A DNA stretch of 64,000 nt from Buttiauxella massiliensis (GCF_902500225.1 NZ_LR722651.1:186001-250000); one strand, 5' to 3'; numbered from the stretch's first letter, positions 1-8,284 are shown. The notes: a model not told the origin generated them from the sequence alone. Numbers and translations are program-made.

Positions 1-408
1 GGTATCTTCCATGACCTGTATTGCGTCTGGGGCGGCACCGACAAAATCGTTCCGGTAGATGTCTATATTCCTGGTTGCCCGCCAACGCCTGCGGCAACGT
101 TGTACGGTTTTGCCATGGCGCTGGGCCTGCTGGAGCAAAAAATTCACGCGCGCGAAGCCAGCGAAATGGACGCGCAACCGGCGCAAATTCTGCACCCGGA
201 TATGGTTCAGCCATTGCGTGTGCGTATCGACCGTGAAGCACGCCGCCTGGCGGGTTATCGCTATGGCCGCCAGATTGCTGACAGCTACATGGAAAACCTC
301 ACCGCCGGAAACGGCAGTGTTAAGCAATGGCTGGCGCACGAGAACGATCCACGCCTGACGGAAATCGTCGGTAATCTCGAAGCACTGGTGAAGCAGGAGC
401 GCGTGTAA
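1..408 (+). CDS. hycG: Formate hydrogenlyase / hydrogenase-3 small subunit HycG (3' part only)
   Basis: Frame 1 is open from the first base of the window to TAA at 406-408, so the 5' half of the gene lies outside. The 135 visible residues begin [12 protein letters not shown] and include [19 protein letters not shown], the C-terminal iron-sulfur cysteine region of NADH-dehydrogenase-20-kDa-type hydrogenase small subunits, followed by a tail very close to E. coli HycG ([14 protein letters not shown]). HycG passes electrons through its Fe-S cluster to the NiFe large subunit HycE in the membrane-bound formate hydrogenlyase complex, facing the cytoplasm. The stop codon overlaps the hycH start (TAATG), so translation is coupled. 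HyfI of hydrogenase 4 is the closest alternative; the adjacent hycH-hycI makes HycG much more likely. Confidence 0.93.
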   Translation, partial: GIFHDLYCVWGGTDKIVPVDVYIPGCPPTPAATLYGFAMALGLLEQKIHAREASEMDAQPAQILHPDMVQPLRVRIDREARRLAGYRYGRQIADSYMENLTAGNGSVKQWLAHENDPRLTEIVGNLEALVKQERV

Positions 409-818
409 TGAGCGAGTCGGTGGTGTTTTGCCAGCTTAGCCGTAAGTTTGTCGATGAAAACGACAACACACCGAGTGATGCGCAACAGGTGGTTTATTAC
501 AGCCTGGCAATTGGCCACCATCTCGGCGTTATCGACTGCCTGAAAGAAAATTTAGTGTGTTCGTTTGAGCCTTACAAAGCGTGGATTGCCACGCTTGAAG
601 AGGGCAGTGAGGCGCGGCGTAAAATGGAAGGTGTGCCGCGTTACGGCGAAATCGTTATCGACCAAAGCCATGTCGTTTTACTGGCGAAAGCGTTCGATGC
701 CGCAAAACCAACTCAAACTGAACAGCAGCAAGAGTGGAGCCAGGAATTGCTCGATATGCTGCAAGCTATTCAACAAGAACCCGCCATCTATTTGATGGTA
801 CGGAGACGCTATGACTAA
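408..818 (+). CDS. hycH: Formate hydrogenlyase maturation protein HycH
   Basis: This 136-residue protein has the full length of E. coli HycH and sits in the same position between hycG and hycI. Family knowledge: HycH is needed for assembly of hydrogenase 3 but is not a subunit of the finished enzyme; its molecular action is not settled. No signal peptide or membrane segment is visible, which fits a cytoplasmic assembly factor. The ATG overlaps the hycG stop by one base, and the gene runs eight bases into hycI, so the three genes form one transcript read from upstream of the window. The name rests on length, context and resemblance (for example VYYSLAIGHHLGVIDCL) rather than on catalytic motifs, as none are known. 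Confidence 0.92.
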   Translation: MSESVVFCQLSRKFVDENDNTPSDAQQVVYYSLAIGHHLGVIDCLKENLVCSFEPYKAWIATLEEGSEARRKMEGVPRYGEIVIDQSHVVLLAKAFDAAKPTQTEQQQEWSQELLDMLQAIQQEPAIYLMVRRRYD

Positions 819-1284
819 CGTTTTACTTTGTGTCGGCAACAGCATGATGGGTGACGATGGCGCAGGCCCATTACTTGCCGAGAAATGCCAGGCCGCCCCA
901 CAAGGCGACTGGATTGTTATCGACGGCGGCACCGCTCCTGAAAATGATGTGGTGGCGATTCGCGAATTACGCCCGGACAGATTGCTGTTGGTAGATGCGA
1001 CGGATATGGGCCTGAACCCAGGCGAAATCCGTATCATCGACCCGGACGACATCGCTGAAATGTTTATGATGACCACCCACAACATGCCGCTTAACTATTT
1101 AATCGATCAGATTAAAGAAGATGTTGGTGAGGTAATTTTCCTTGGCATTCAGCCTGATATCGTCGGCTTTTACTACCCAATGACTGACGCAATAAAAGCA
1201 GCGGTTGAGACGGTGTATCAAAGCCTGGCAGGTTGGGAAGGAAAAGGCGGTTTCGCGGATTTGGAAGCACCTGAGTTCGAGTAA
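811..1284 (+). CDS. hycI: Hydrogenase-3 maturation endopeptidase HycI
   Basis: This 157-residue protein belongs to peptidase family A31/M52. It removes the C-terminal extension of the HycE precursor once nickel is inserted. The nickel-sensing residues known in E. coli HycI are all present at the same numbers: Asp16 in GNSMMGDDGAG, Asp62 in VDATDMGLNPGE and His90 in MTTHNMPLNYLIDQ. The ATG lies inside the end of hycH (overlap of eight bases), the usual arrangement for the last gene of the hyc operon. A REP-like palindromic pair follows and probably protects or ends the transcript. The C-terminus (EAPEFE) differs slightly from E. coli. Cytoplasmic. Confidence 0.96.
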   Translation: MTNVLLCVGNSMMGDDGAGPLLAEKCQAAPQGDWIVIDGGTAPENDVVAIRELRPDRLLLVDATDMGLNPGEIRIIDPDDIAEMFMMTTHNMPLNYLIDQIKEDVGEVIFLGIQPDIVGFYYPMTDAIKAAVETVYQSLAGWEGKGGFADLEAPEFE

Positions 1285-1288
1285 ATTC

Positions 1289-1357
1289 TGGAGGATGTCG
1301 CGGCGCTAAATCCCCTACGGGTCTTGTAGGTCGGATTCGCGCTGTGGCATCCGACCA
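1289..1357. repeat. REP/BIME-like pair of palindromic units after hycI
   Basis: Two inverted REP-type units lie just past the hycI stop: GGATGTCGCGGCGCTAAAT with a CCTACGG tail (1293-1320) and GTAGGTCGGATTCGCGCTG ending in GGCATCCGAC (1326-1355). The GTAGG..GGAT and ATCC..CCTAC cores recur at six other places in the window. REP units usually mark 3' ends of operons and stabilise upstream mRNA. Confidence 0.7.
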
Positions 1358-1364
1358 TTCGATA

Positions 1365-1649
1365 TCACACGTATCGGATATTGAGTGAGATCCTTGCACC
1401 ACAGGCTGTGGCATAACGCTCAAGCATCTTCATACTGGCGCTAAGTGGGTTCTTCTCAAGACGGCTAATACCTGATGAATTTGTCCCTAGCTTGTTAGCC
1501 AACTCTGTTTTCGAAAGCCCTGCTCTTTCACGCATTTCATAAAGTGCCTGAATCAGCATCAGCTCCTGATCGGCTTCGTTATATGCCTGAACGGACTCAG
1601 CATCAGAAAGCATTTTTGTTTTCAATTCATCAAGAGAGAGTGGTTTCAC
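1365..1649 (-). CDS. XRE-type antitoxin of a HigBA/RelE-like toxin-antitoxin pair
   Basis: The 94-residue protein carries a Cro/C1-type helix-turn-helix at about residues 42-75 (AGLSKTELANKLGTNSSGIS, with RLEKNP following). Proteins like this neutralise the toxin encoded just upstream and repress their own promoter. The start codon overlaps the toxin stop by four bases (ATGA), so the order is toxin first, as in HigBA systems, not antitoxin first as in RelBE. The N-terminal part (MKPLSLDELKTKMLSDAESV) is typical of antitoxins paired with phage Gp49-like toxins. It lies between hycI and hydN on the strand opposite to both, in the place where E. coli has the asc genes. I cannot tell whether the pair is active. 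Confidence 0.85.
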   Translation of the reverse strand: MKPLSLDELKTKMLSDAESVQAYNEADQELMLIQALYEMRERAGLSKTELANKLGTNSSGISRLEKNPLSASMKMLERYATACGARISLNIRYV

Positions 1650-1960
1650 TTCATAAACTCCTTCAGCCTTAAACGGGCAATGTCGATTGCGTTAGCCGGC
1701 GTTTTAGCTGTCTTTTTCGTAAAGGCATGCAAAATATAAATGGTTTGCCCATAACTAAAAGCATAGACCGCTCGAGCAATATCTTTGTCACCGACTCGTA
1801 GTTCGAAAAGCCCATTTCCCAGGACTCGGCTATGAGGCATTTTTAGCTGATTACCTTCAGATGCCAGGCGTTCAATTAAACGAAACATTCGGCCTCGCAG
1901 TTGTGCAGGCAAAGCAACCAATTCTTCAGCCGCAGCTCCATGCGTCAATATTGTATACAT
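1646..1960 (-). CDS. RelE/HigB-superfamily toxin (phage Gp49-like)
   Basis: This 104-residue protein looks like the phage-derived Gp49-like/HigB branch of the RelE/ParE toxins, which are ribosome-dependent mRNA endonucleases. Supporting segments are the helix AAEELVALPAQLRGRMFRLI, then LFELRVGDKDIARAVYAF (the LRV..RA-Y beta-strand pair common to the family) and the C-terminal FTKKTAKTPANAIDIARLR. Its start is backed by a strong ribosome site (GGAGGGG, then five bases, then ATG). It is co-transcribed with the overlapping antitoxin gene. Catalytic residues are poorly conserved across this branch, so ribonuclease activity is inferred from family only. Confidence 0.86.
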   Translation of the reverse strand: MYTILTHGAAAEELVALPAQLRGRMFRLIERLASEGNQLKMPHSRVLGNGLFELRVGDKDIARAVYAFSYGQTIYILHAFTKKTAKTPANAIDIARLRLKEFMK

Positions 1961-1990
1961 TCTAACCCCTCCGTTCCCTGAAACATATCA

Positions 1991-2023
1991 AGAGGGGAAG
2001 CTTTCCCTAATCAATTTCTCTAC
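1991..2023 (-). promoter_or_regulatory. Probable promoter and operator of the toxin-antitoxin pair
   Basis: Reading the minus strand, a TTGATT box and a TGATAT box flank an 18-base spacer. The spacer contains a near-perfect palindrome (GGGGAAGCTTTCCC, plus-strand 1994-2007, one mismatch). A palindrome inside the spacer upstream of a toxin-antitoxin operon is the usual position for antitoxin autorepression. This is read by eye and is not a scored prediction. Confidence 0.45.
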
Positions 2024-2061
2024 TCACTGGCACGAACTGCGAGCAGCTTTCCAGAACTCTC

Positions 2062-2081
2062 TGTCATTTGCCCAAATGACA
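2062..2081. promoter_or_regulatory. Candidate FhlA upstream activator site
   Basis: A perfect inverted repeat, TGTCATTTG-CC-CAAATGACA, lies about 80 bases upstream of the sigma54-type promoter of hydN. Its CATTTG..CAAATG core resembles the CATTTCG..CGAAATG palindromes described for FhlA, the formate-sensing activator of the formate regulon. A second degenerate site (TGTCGATGTCACTGTCA) follows at 2092-2108. FhlA binding is inferred. Confidence 0.55.
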
Positions 2082-2157
2082 TCGTCAAATGTGTCGATGT
2101 CACTGTCATCCCTCCCACGATCAATGCGCAAACCCTTGAATCACGCTACTTTCAAAG

Positions 2158-2177
2158 TTGGCACACTTTATGTATGC
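2158..2177 (+). promoter_or_regulatory. Sigma54-type (-24/-12) promoter of hydN
   Basis: TTGGCACACTTTATGTATGC has the -24 GG (2160-2161) and a -12 dinucleotide exactly ten bases later (GT at 2172-2173 in place of the usual GC), about 45 bases before the hydN start. The TGGCAC half is canonical and the -12 half is weak. E. coli hydN-hypF is RpoN/FhlA dependent, which supports the call. Confidence 0.6.
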
Positions 2178-2217
2178 CTAGAGCAGTCTTATAAAAAAAC
2201 ACTCTATCCAGGAGTCT

Positions 2218-2766
2218 ATGATGAACCGTTTCATCATTGCTGATTCAAGCAAATGTATTGGCTGTCGCACTTGCGAAGTGGCCTGTGTCGTAGCACATCA
2301 GGAAACACAAGATTGCGCAGTATTAACACCGCAAACCTTCCTTCCACGTATTCATGTGATTAAAGGCGTGAATGTTTCCACCGCGACGATGTGCCGCCAG
2401 TGCGAAGACGCACCGTGTGCCAACGTCTGCCCTAATGGCGCAATCAGCCGTGAGCATGGTTTTGTGAATGTGATGCAAGAACGTTGCATCGGCTGCAAAA
2501 CCTGTGTGGTTGCCTGCCCGTATGGCGCGATGGAAGTGGTTGTTCGCCCTGTTGTACGTAATAGCGGTGCAGGTCTTAACGTGATGGCAGAAAAAGCCGA
2601 AGCTAATAAATGCGACCTTTGCCACACCCGTTCAGAAGGCCCGGCCTGTATGGAAGCCTGCCCAACCAACGCAATTATCTGTGTTGATCGCAATAAACTT
2701 GAACAAATGAGTGCCGAAAAACGCCGTCGTGCTGCGTTCGATGCGACTTCATCCCTGATTTTCTAA
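2218..2766 (+). CDS. hydN: Electron transport ferredoxin-type protein HydN
   Basis: The 182-residue protein has four cysteine clusters for four [4Fe-4S] centres: CIGCRTCEVAC (from about residue 13), CRQCEDAPCANVCP, CIGCKTCVVACP and CDLCHTRSEGPACMEACP. This is the four-cluster layout of the HydN/HycB/FdhB iron-sulfur family. HydN is thought to carry electrons between formate dehydrogenase H and the hydrogenase or to help FdhF activity; the exact role is unsettled. It is the first gene of hydN-fdhF-hypF-nickel permease. ATGATG gives two possible starts, 2218 and 2221; a GGAG (CAGGAGTCT) lies 5-8 bases before. Slightly longer than E. coli HydN (about 175). Confidence 0.94.
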   Translation: MMNRFIIADSSKCIGCRTCEVACVVAHQETQDCAVLTPQTFLPRIHVIKGVNVSTATMCRQCEDAPCANVCPNGAISREHGFVNVMQERCIGCKTCVVACPYGAMEVVVRPVVRNSGAGLNVMAEKAEANKCDLCHTRSEGPACMEACPTNAIICVDRNKLEQMSAEKRRRAAFDATSSLIF

Positions 2767-2801
2767 ATCCATTTACTTCTACGTTAACAGGTCTGTTACT
2801 G

Positions 2802-4952
2802 ATGAAAAAAATTACCAGCGTCTGCCCTTATTGTGGCGCAGGCTGCAAACTCAAACTGGTTGTTGAGAAGAACAAAATTATCCGTGCCGAAGCGGCTGAT
2901 GGCGTGACTAACCAAAATGAACTCTGCCTGAAAGGCTATTACGGCTGGGATTTTCTCAACGATACCAAGCTGCTCACTCCGCGTCTGACGCAGCCGATGA
3001 TCCGCTACGAAAAAGGCGGCAAGCTTCAGCCGGTGAGCTGGGAAGAAGCGATTAGCTATACCGCAAAACGCCTGAAAGCTATCAAAGAGCAGCATGGCCC
3101 ACGCTCAATTATGACGACCGGCTCGTCACGTGGGACAGGTAACGAAACCAACTATGTGATGCAGAAGTTTGCACGCGGTGTCTTGCATACCAACAATGTT
3201 GACTGCTGTGCGCGTGTTTGCCACGGGCCGTCGGTCGCAGGTTTGCAGGTGACGCTGGGCAATGGCGCGATGAGTAACTCCATCGGCGATATCGAAAACT
3301 CAAAATGCCTGTTGGTGTTCGGCTATAACTGCGCCGATTCGCACCCTATCGTGGCGCGTCGTGTGATTAAAGCGAAAGAAAATGGCGCGAAAATCATTGT
3401 TTGCGATCCGCGCCGGATCGAAACCGCCCGTATTGCCGATCAACATTTGCAGCTGAAAAACGGCTGCAATATGGCGCTGGTGAATGCGTTTGGCTACGTG
3501 CTGCTCGAAGAGAATCTCTACGATAAAGAGTATGTTGCGAAATTCGCCGAAGGTCTGGACGCTTATCGCGAAGTCGTAAAAGGCTACGCGCCAGAAGACG
3601 TTGAGCACCTGACCGGCGTGCCTGCGCATCAAGTGCGCCAGGCGATGCGCACATTTGCCGCAGCCCCTTCCGCCACCATTATGTGGGGCATGGGCGTGAC
3701 TCAGTTCGGCCAGGCGGTGGACGTCGTTAAAGGGCTTTCAAGCCTTGCGCTGCTGACCGGAAACCTCGGGCGTGAAAACGTCGGCGTTGGCCCGGTTCGT
3801 GGCCAGAACAACGTGCAGGGCGCATGTGACATGGGCGTGCTGCCAAACCAGTTCCCGGGTTACCAGGATGTAATTGATCCAAAAGTGCGTGCCAAATTCG
3901 CCAAAGCCTGGGGCATCAACGTTGAAGATATGGACGACCAGGTTGGCGTGCGTATCACAGAAGTACCGCATATGGCTATCCATGGCGAGATGAAAGCCTA
4001 CTACATCATGGGCGAAGACCCGTTGCAGACCGAAGCCGACCTTGGCCTGGTACGCAAAGGTTTTGAAGCGCTCGATTTTGTGGTGGTGCAGGACATCTTT
4101 ATGACCAAAACCGCTGAAGTGGCGGATGTGATTTTGCCAGCCACCTCATGGGGCGAGCACGGCGGCGTGTTTACCTGCGCCGACCGTGGCTTCCAACGTT
4201 TTGAAAAAGCCATTGATGCCAAATACAACGTCAAACGTGACTGGGAAATTATCAGCCTGCTCGCAACCGAGATGGGCTACCCAATGCATTACGACAACAA
4301 CCAGCAAATCTGGGACGAACTGCGTGAACTCTGCCCGCTGTTCTACGGCGTAACCTGGGAAAAAATGGGCGATATGGGCCATGTGCAGTGGCCGTGTCCG
4401 ACACTGGATCACCCGGGTACGCCGTATCTCTATAAAGACAGCAAGTTCGACACCCCAACCGGCAAAGGCCAGCTGTTTGCGGCGCAGTGGCGTGCGCCAG
4501 CCGAAGTGCCGGATGCCGAATATCCACTGGTGCTGTGCACTGTGCGCGAAGTCGGCCACTACTCCTGCCGTTCAATGACCGGGAACTGTGCTGCATTGCA
4601 AACACTCGCCGATGAACCTGGTTTTGTGCAGATGAACCCGACAGATGCCAACCTGCTCGGCATTAAAGACAAACAGCTGGTGTGGGTCAGTTCACGTCGC
4701 GGCAAAGTTATCAGCCGTGCTGAGGTTAATGAGCGCATTAACGTGGGCTCGGTGTACATGACTTACCAGTGGTGGATTGGGGCTTGTAATGAGCTGACTC
4801 AGGACAACCTTGACCCGATTTCCAAAACACCGGAAACCAAGTATTGCGCGGTCAACGTCAGCCAGATTGCTGACCAGCAATGGGCAGAAAACTACGCTCA
4901 GACGACATATAGCGATATGAAAGCGCGTTTGCGCCAGGCAGTAGAAGCTTAA
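2802..4952 (+). CDS. fdhF: Formate dehydrogenase H, cysteine form (Sec140 replaced by Cys)
   Basis: The 716-residue molybdopterin (bis-MGD) enzyme aligns end to end with E. coli FdhF (715). It oxidises formate to CO2 and passes electrons on to hydrogenase 3. The N-terminal [4Fe-4S] cysteines are Cys8, 11, 15 and 42 (CPYCGAGC...LCLKG). At residue 140, where E. coli reads TGA as selenocysteine (CCARVUHG), this gene has TGC (3219-3221) giving CCARVCHGPSV; the next residue is the conserved catalytic His. The cofactor segment VRGQNNVQGACDMG and the C-terminal CRSMTGNCAAL and YQWWIGACNELT are intact. It sits in the hydN operon, where E. coli lacks it. Sec-to-Cys exchange in E. coli FDH-H lowers turnover strongly, so this may be an adapted Cys enzyme or an accessory paralogue beside a Sec copy elsewhere. 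Confidence 0.95.
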   Translation: MKKITSVCPYCGAGCKLKLVVEKNKIIRAEAADGVTNQNELCLKGYYGWDFLNDTKLLTPRLTQPMIRYEKGGKLQPVSWEEAISYTAKRLKAIKEQHGPRSIMTTGSSRGTGNETNYVMQKFARGVLHTNNVDCCARVCHGPSVAGLQVTLGNGAMSNSIGDIENSKCLLVFGYNCADSHPIVARRVIKAKENGAKIIVCDPRRIETARIADQHLQLKNGCNMALVNAFGYVLLEENLYDKEYVAKFAEGLDAYREVVKGYAPEDVEHLTGVPAHQVRQAMRTFAAAPSATIMWGMGVTQFGQAVDVVKGLSSLALLTGNLGRENVGVGPVRGQNNVQGACDMGVLPNQFPGYQDVIDPKVRAKFAKAWGINVEDMDDQVGVRITEVPHMAIHGEMKAYYIMGEDPLQTEADLGLVRKGFEALDFVVVQDIFMTKTAEVADVILPATSWGEHGGVFTCADRGFQRFEKAIDAKYNVKRDWEIISLLATEMGYPMHYDNNQQIWDELRELCPLFYGVTWEKMGDMGHVQWPCPTLDHPGTPYLYKDSKFDTPTGKGQLFAAQWRAPAEVPDAEYPLVLCTVREVGHYSCRSMTGNCAALQTLADEPGFVQMNPTDANLLGIKDKQLVWVSSRRGKVISRAEVNERINVGSVYMTYQWWIGACNELTQDNLDPISKTPETKYCAVNVSQIADQQWAENYAQTTYSDMKARLRQAVEA

Positions 4953-4960
4953 AAACGGTG

Positions 4961-4985
4961 GATGACGCTTACGCAGCGTCATCCG
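4961..4985. repeat. REP-like hairpin between fdhF and hypF
   Basis: GGATGACGCT-TACGC-AGCGTCATCC is a perfect ten-base-pair hairpin nine bases past the fdhF stop, followed by GACA. The palindrome resembles the other REP units in the window. It lies inside an otherwise tight operon and may act as an mRNA stabiliser or partial terminator, lowering hypF expression relative to fdhF. Confidence 0.65.
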
Positions 4986-5001
4986 ACAAAATACCCAAAC
5001 A

Positions 5002-7251
5002 TTGGTACCAATAGTGAATTTTCACGGCGTGATGTTACGCATTCGCGGCAAAGTACAGGGCGTTGGTTTCAGACCATTCGTCTGGCAACTTGCACAACTT
5101 CTCAAACTCACGGGCGATGTCTGCAATGACGGTGCCGGTGTGTTGGTGCGCCTGTCCTCCAATGCCGATGCGTTTATCACCGAGCTTCACGCCAAATGTC
5201 CACCACTTGCTCGTATCGATAGTGTTGAACAATCGACAATGCAGTGGGAAACAATCCCTCAGGATTTCACCATTCGCCACAGTGCCAGCAGTTCGATGGA
5301 CACGCAAATCGTCCCGGATGCCGCAACCTGCCCGAACTGCCGGCGTGAGCTAAATGACCCGAACGATCGTCGTTATCGTTATCCGTTTATCAACTGCACC
5401 CACTGTGGCCCGCGCTTCACCATCATTAATGCTATGCCGTATGACCGGCCCAAAACGGTGATGGCTGCGTTCCCGTTATGCCCGGCGTGCGAAAAAGAGT
5501 ACCGCGATCCAATGGATCGCCGCTTCCATGCCCAACCTGTCGCCTGTCCGGAGTGTGGACCGCAGATTAGCTGGCAATGTGGTGAGCAAAACCTTGAGCG
5601 TGAAGACGCATTACAAGCAGCCGTTGCAGCGTTAAAAGACGGAAGAGTCGTGGCAATAAAAGGGTTGGGCGGTTTCCATCTGGCCGTTGATGCCCGCAAT
5701 GATGAAGCCGTTGCTCGCTTACGTGAACGCAAACATCGTCCGTCCAAACCGCTGGCGGTGATGCTTTCTGACTCGCAAGGTTTACCCGCCGAAGTAGTCG
5801 CGCAGCTCAACACGCCAGCATCACCCATTGTGTTAATGGCGAAGTCCGCATTAAGCGGGCTAAGCGAATTTATCGCCCCGCATTTGAGCGAAGTCGGCGT
5901 GATGCTACCCGCCAACCCGCTACAACACCTTTTGATGCAGGATTTTGGCGGCCCACTGGTGATGACCTCCGGCAATTTAAACGGTAAACCACCCGCCATC
6001 ACCAATCAGCAAGCGCTTGAAGAATTAGCCGATATCGCAGACGGCTGGTTGTTGCATAACCGCGATATCGTCCAGCGCATGGATGATTCCGTGGTGCGCG
6101 CAAGCGGTGAGATGCTGCGCCGTGCCAGAGGGTTTGTGCCAGATGCTCTCCCATTGCCCCCGGGTTTTGAGGTGCTACCGCCGATTCTGGCGTTAGGTTC
6201 TGACTTGAAAAACACCTTCTGCCTGCTGCGCGGCAACCAGGCGGTGCTCAGCCAGCATCTGGGCGATCTGGCTGAAGATGGCGTTGAACAGCAGTGGCAA
6301 AAAGCTCGTGCACTTATGTGTGAGGCTTATGATTTTAAAGCGCAATACGTCGCGATAGACGCACACCCCGGCTACCACAGCTCCCGTCTCGGGAAAGAGA
6401 TGGGGCTGCCAGTGAGCACTGTTTTACATCATCACGCTCACGCGGTGGCGTGTATGGCTGAACACCGCTGGCCGCTGGATGGGGGTGATGTGATTGCCAT
6501 AACCCTTGATGGCATCGGTTATGGCGAGAATGACCAACTGTGGGGCGGCGAGTGCCTGCGGGTTAACTATCGCGAATGCGAACATCTTGGTGGCTTGCCT
6601 GCGGTGGCGCTGCCGGGTGGTGACCTTGCGGCGCGCCAGCCGTGGCGCAACCTGTTTGCTCATTGCCAGACATTTGTTCCTGACTGGCAACACCATCCTG
6701 AAACGGCAGTAGTGCGTACGCAAAACTGGCCATTGCTGGCCACAGCCATAGAACGTGGCATTAACGCGCCATTCGCCTCCTCCGCAGGGCGTTTATTTGA
6801 TGCCGCCGCGGCGGCACTAAATTGCGCACCGCTACAGCAAAGCTATGAGGGTGAAGCCGCCTGTTGCTTTGAAGCACTGGCAACGCAAAGTGGCGAGTGC
6901 CGCCACCCCATCACACTGCCGGTCACCAATGGAAAACTGGATTTAACGACCTTCTGGCAGCAGTGGCTCAGCTGGCACGACGGTGCACCCGCACGCGCCT
7001 GGGCATTTCATGATGCGCTGGCAAAAGGTTTTGCTGATTTAGCCCGTAGCCATGCGCACAAGCTTTCGATTAATACCCTCGTATTCAGCGGTGGGGTGCT
7101 GCATAACCAGCTGATGCGCGAAAGATTTTCGTATTACCTCGCAGATTTCAACCTGCTCTTCCCGACACAGTTGCCTGCTGGTGACGGTGCCCTTTCATTG
7201 GGCCAGGCCCTTGTTGCTGCCGCCCGTATCACCATTCCCTCACAAGGATAA
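5002..7251 (+). CDS. hypF: Carbamoyltransferase HypF, hydrogenase maturation
   Basis: About 749 residues, the same as E. coli HypF (750). HypF uses carbamoyl phosphate and ATP to carbamoylate the HypE C-terminal Cys, the source of the CN ligands of NiFe hydrogenases. Domains in order: acylphosphatase (VQGVGFRPF near residue 20), a zinc-finger region (CPNCRRE...CTHC and CPAC...CPEC, residues about 110-190), a YrdC-like domain (about 205-390), and a Kae1-like C-terminal domain with [13 protein letters not shown] and FSGGVLHN. The start is uncertain: TTG at 5002 gives the E. coli length, GTG at 5014 and ATG at 5032 are alternatives, and none has a clear ribosome site. The gene follows fdhF across the REP hairpin and abuts the nickel permease. 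Cytoplasmic. Confidence 0.95.
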   Translation: MVPIVNFHGVMLRIRGKVQGVGFRPFVWQLAQLLKLTGDVCNDGAGVLVRLSSNADAFITELHAKCPPLARIDSVEQSTMQWETIPQDFTIRHSASSSMDTQIVPDAATCPNCRRELNDPNDRRYRYPFINCTHCGPRFTIINAMPYDRPKTVMAAFPLCPACEKEYRDPMDRRFHAQPVACPECGPQISWQCGEQNLEREDALQAAVAALKDGRVVAIKGLGGFHLAVDARNDEAVARLRERKHRPSKPLAVMLSDSQGLPAEVVAQLNTPASPIVLMAKSALSGLSEFIAPHLSEVGVMLPANPLQHLLMQDFGGPLVMTSGNLNGKPPAITNQQALEELADIADGWLLHNRDIVQRMDDSVVRASGEMLRRARGFVPDALPLPPGFEVLPPILALGSDLKNTFCLLRGNQAVLSQHLGDLAEDGVEQQWQKARALMCEAYDFKAQYVAIDAHPGYHSSRLGKEMGLPVSTVLHHHAHAVACMAEHRWPLDGGDVIAITLDGIGYGENDQLWGGECLRVNYRECEHLGGLPAVALPGGDLAARQPWRNLFAHCQTFVPDWQHHPETAVVRTQNWPLLATAIERGINAPFASSAGRLFDAAAAALNCAPLQQSYEGEAACCFEALATQSGECRHPITLPVTNGKLDLTTFWQQWLSWHDGAPARAWAFHDALAKGFADLARSHAHKLSINTLVFSGGVLHNQLMRERFSYYLADFNLLFPTQLPAGDGALSLGQALVAAARITIPSQG

Positions 7252-7252
7252 A

Positions 7253-8278
7253 ATGATGTTATTGCGTATTCTTCGTGACAACCCACGCGCTGCTGTATTG
7301 CTCGTGGCTTTAGTTGCAGCCAATCTAGCCGCCTGGGCCTGGGCTTTGGTTTCATTCCATCACAGCACCGCGCTGATGGCCGCAAGCCTGCTTGCCTGGT
7401 GCTACGGTTTGCGCCATGCGGTTGATGCCGACCACATTGCAGCGATTGATAACGTGACGCGCAAAATGATGCAGCAGGGGAAACGCCCGTTTGGTATCGG
7501 CGCATGGTTCTCACTGGGGCACTCGAGCATTGTCGTGCTGGCATCTGTTGCGATTGCCGCAACCGCGGCGGCATTTCAGAGCGATATGGATTGGTTTCAT
7601 GATGTTGGCGGTGTGATTGGCACTGCCGTATCGGCGTGTTTCTTGCTGGCAATGGCGCTGGTCAACCTGGTGATTTTACGTGGCGTATGGCGTAATTTCC
7701 GCCAGCTTAAACGCGGTGAATCATTGTCTGCAGAGGCGACCGATTTTAACGGCGGCGGCATGATGAGCTGGCTGTTCCGCTCCACTTTCAAGCTTATCAA
7801 CAAGAGCTGGCATATGTATCTGGTCGGCTTTTTGTTCGGTTTAGGTTTTGATACTGCAACAGAGATTGGCGTATTAGGTATTTCTGCTGCCAGCGCTTCA
7901 AGCGGTATGTCGATGTGGTCGATTCTGGTGTTCCCGGCGCTGTTTGCCAGCGGTATGGCGCTGATTGATACGCTCGACAATATGATTATGGTTGGCGCTT
8001 ATGGCTGGGCGTTTAACAAACCGCAACGCAAGCTCTATTACAACATGACCATCACCGGCACATCCGTTGTCGTGGCGCTGTTTATTGGCGGCATGGAAGC
8101 GTTAGGCTTGCTGGCGGATAAATTCAACCTGCACACAGGCCTGTGGAAATGGGTTGATGCGCTGAATGAAAATCTCGGCAATGCGGGCTTTATCGTGGTT
8201 GGGCTGTTTATTGGCTGCTGGATTGTCTCGATGCTGAATTACCGCTGGAAGGGGTACGACTCTTTGGTAGTTCGCTAA
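7253..8278 (+). CDS. NiCoT-family nickel/cobalt permease
   Basis: This 341-residue membrane protein has the NiCoT (HoxN/NixA/HupN) signatures: RHAVDADHIAAIDN (the HX4DH nickel-binding helix), the LGHSSIVV segment and GFLFGLGFDTATE, with about eight hydrophobic helices. It takes up Ni2+ (possibly Co2+) across the inner membrane. The open frame extends upstream to 7181, but AAGGA at 7244-7248 places the start at ATG 7253 (or 7256, since ATGATG), just after the hypF stop. Co-transcription with hypF argues for nickel supply to hydrogenase. E. coli uses the ABC system NikABCDE instead, which in E. coli lies beyond yhhT; that site holds other genes here. Metal preference cannot be read from sequence. 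Confidence 0.92.
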   Translation: MMLLRILRDNPRAAVLLVALVAANLAAWAWALVSFHHSTALMAASLLAWCYGLRHAVDADHIAAIDNVTRKMMQQGKRPFGIGAWFSLGHSSIVVLASVAIAATAAAFQSDMDWFHDVGGVIGTAVSACFLLAMALVNLVILRGVWRNFRQLKRGESLSAEATDFNGGGMMSWLFRSTFKLINKSWHMYLVGFLFGLGFDTATEIGVLGISAASASSGMSMWSILVFPALFASGMALIDTLDNMIMVGAYGWAFNKPQRKLYYNMTITGTSVVVALFIGGMEALGLLADKFNLHTGLWKWVDALNENLGNAGFIVVGLFIGCWIVSMLNYRWKGYDSLVVR

Positions 8279-8284
8279 TCAGAC

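Noticed and set aside
3216-3260. Functional SECIS / selenocysteine site in fdhF
   Set aside because: The codon is TGC, not TGA, and the hairpin no longer pairs, so no selenocysteine insertion is expected here.
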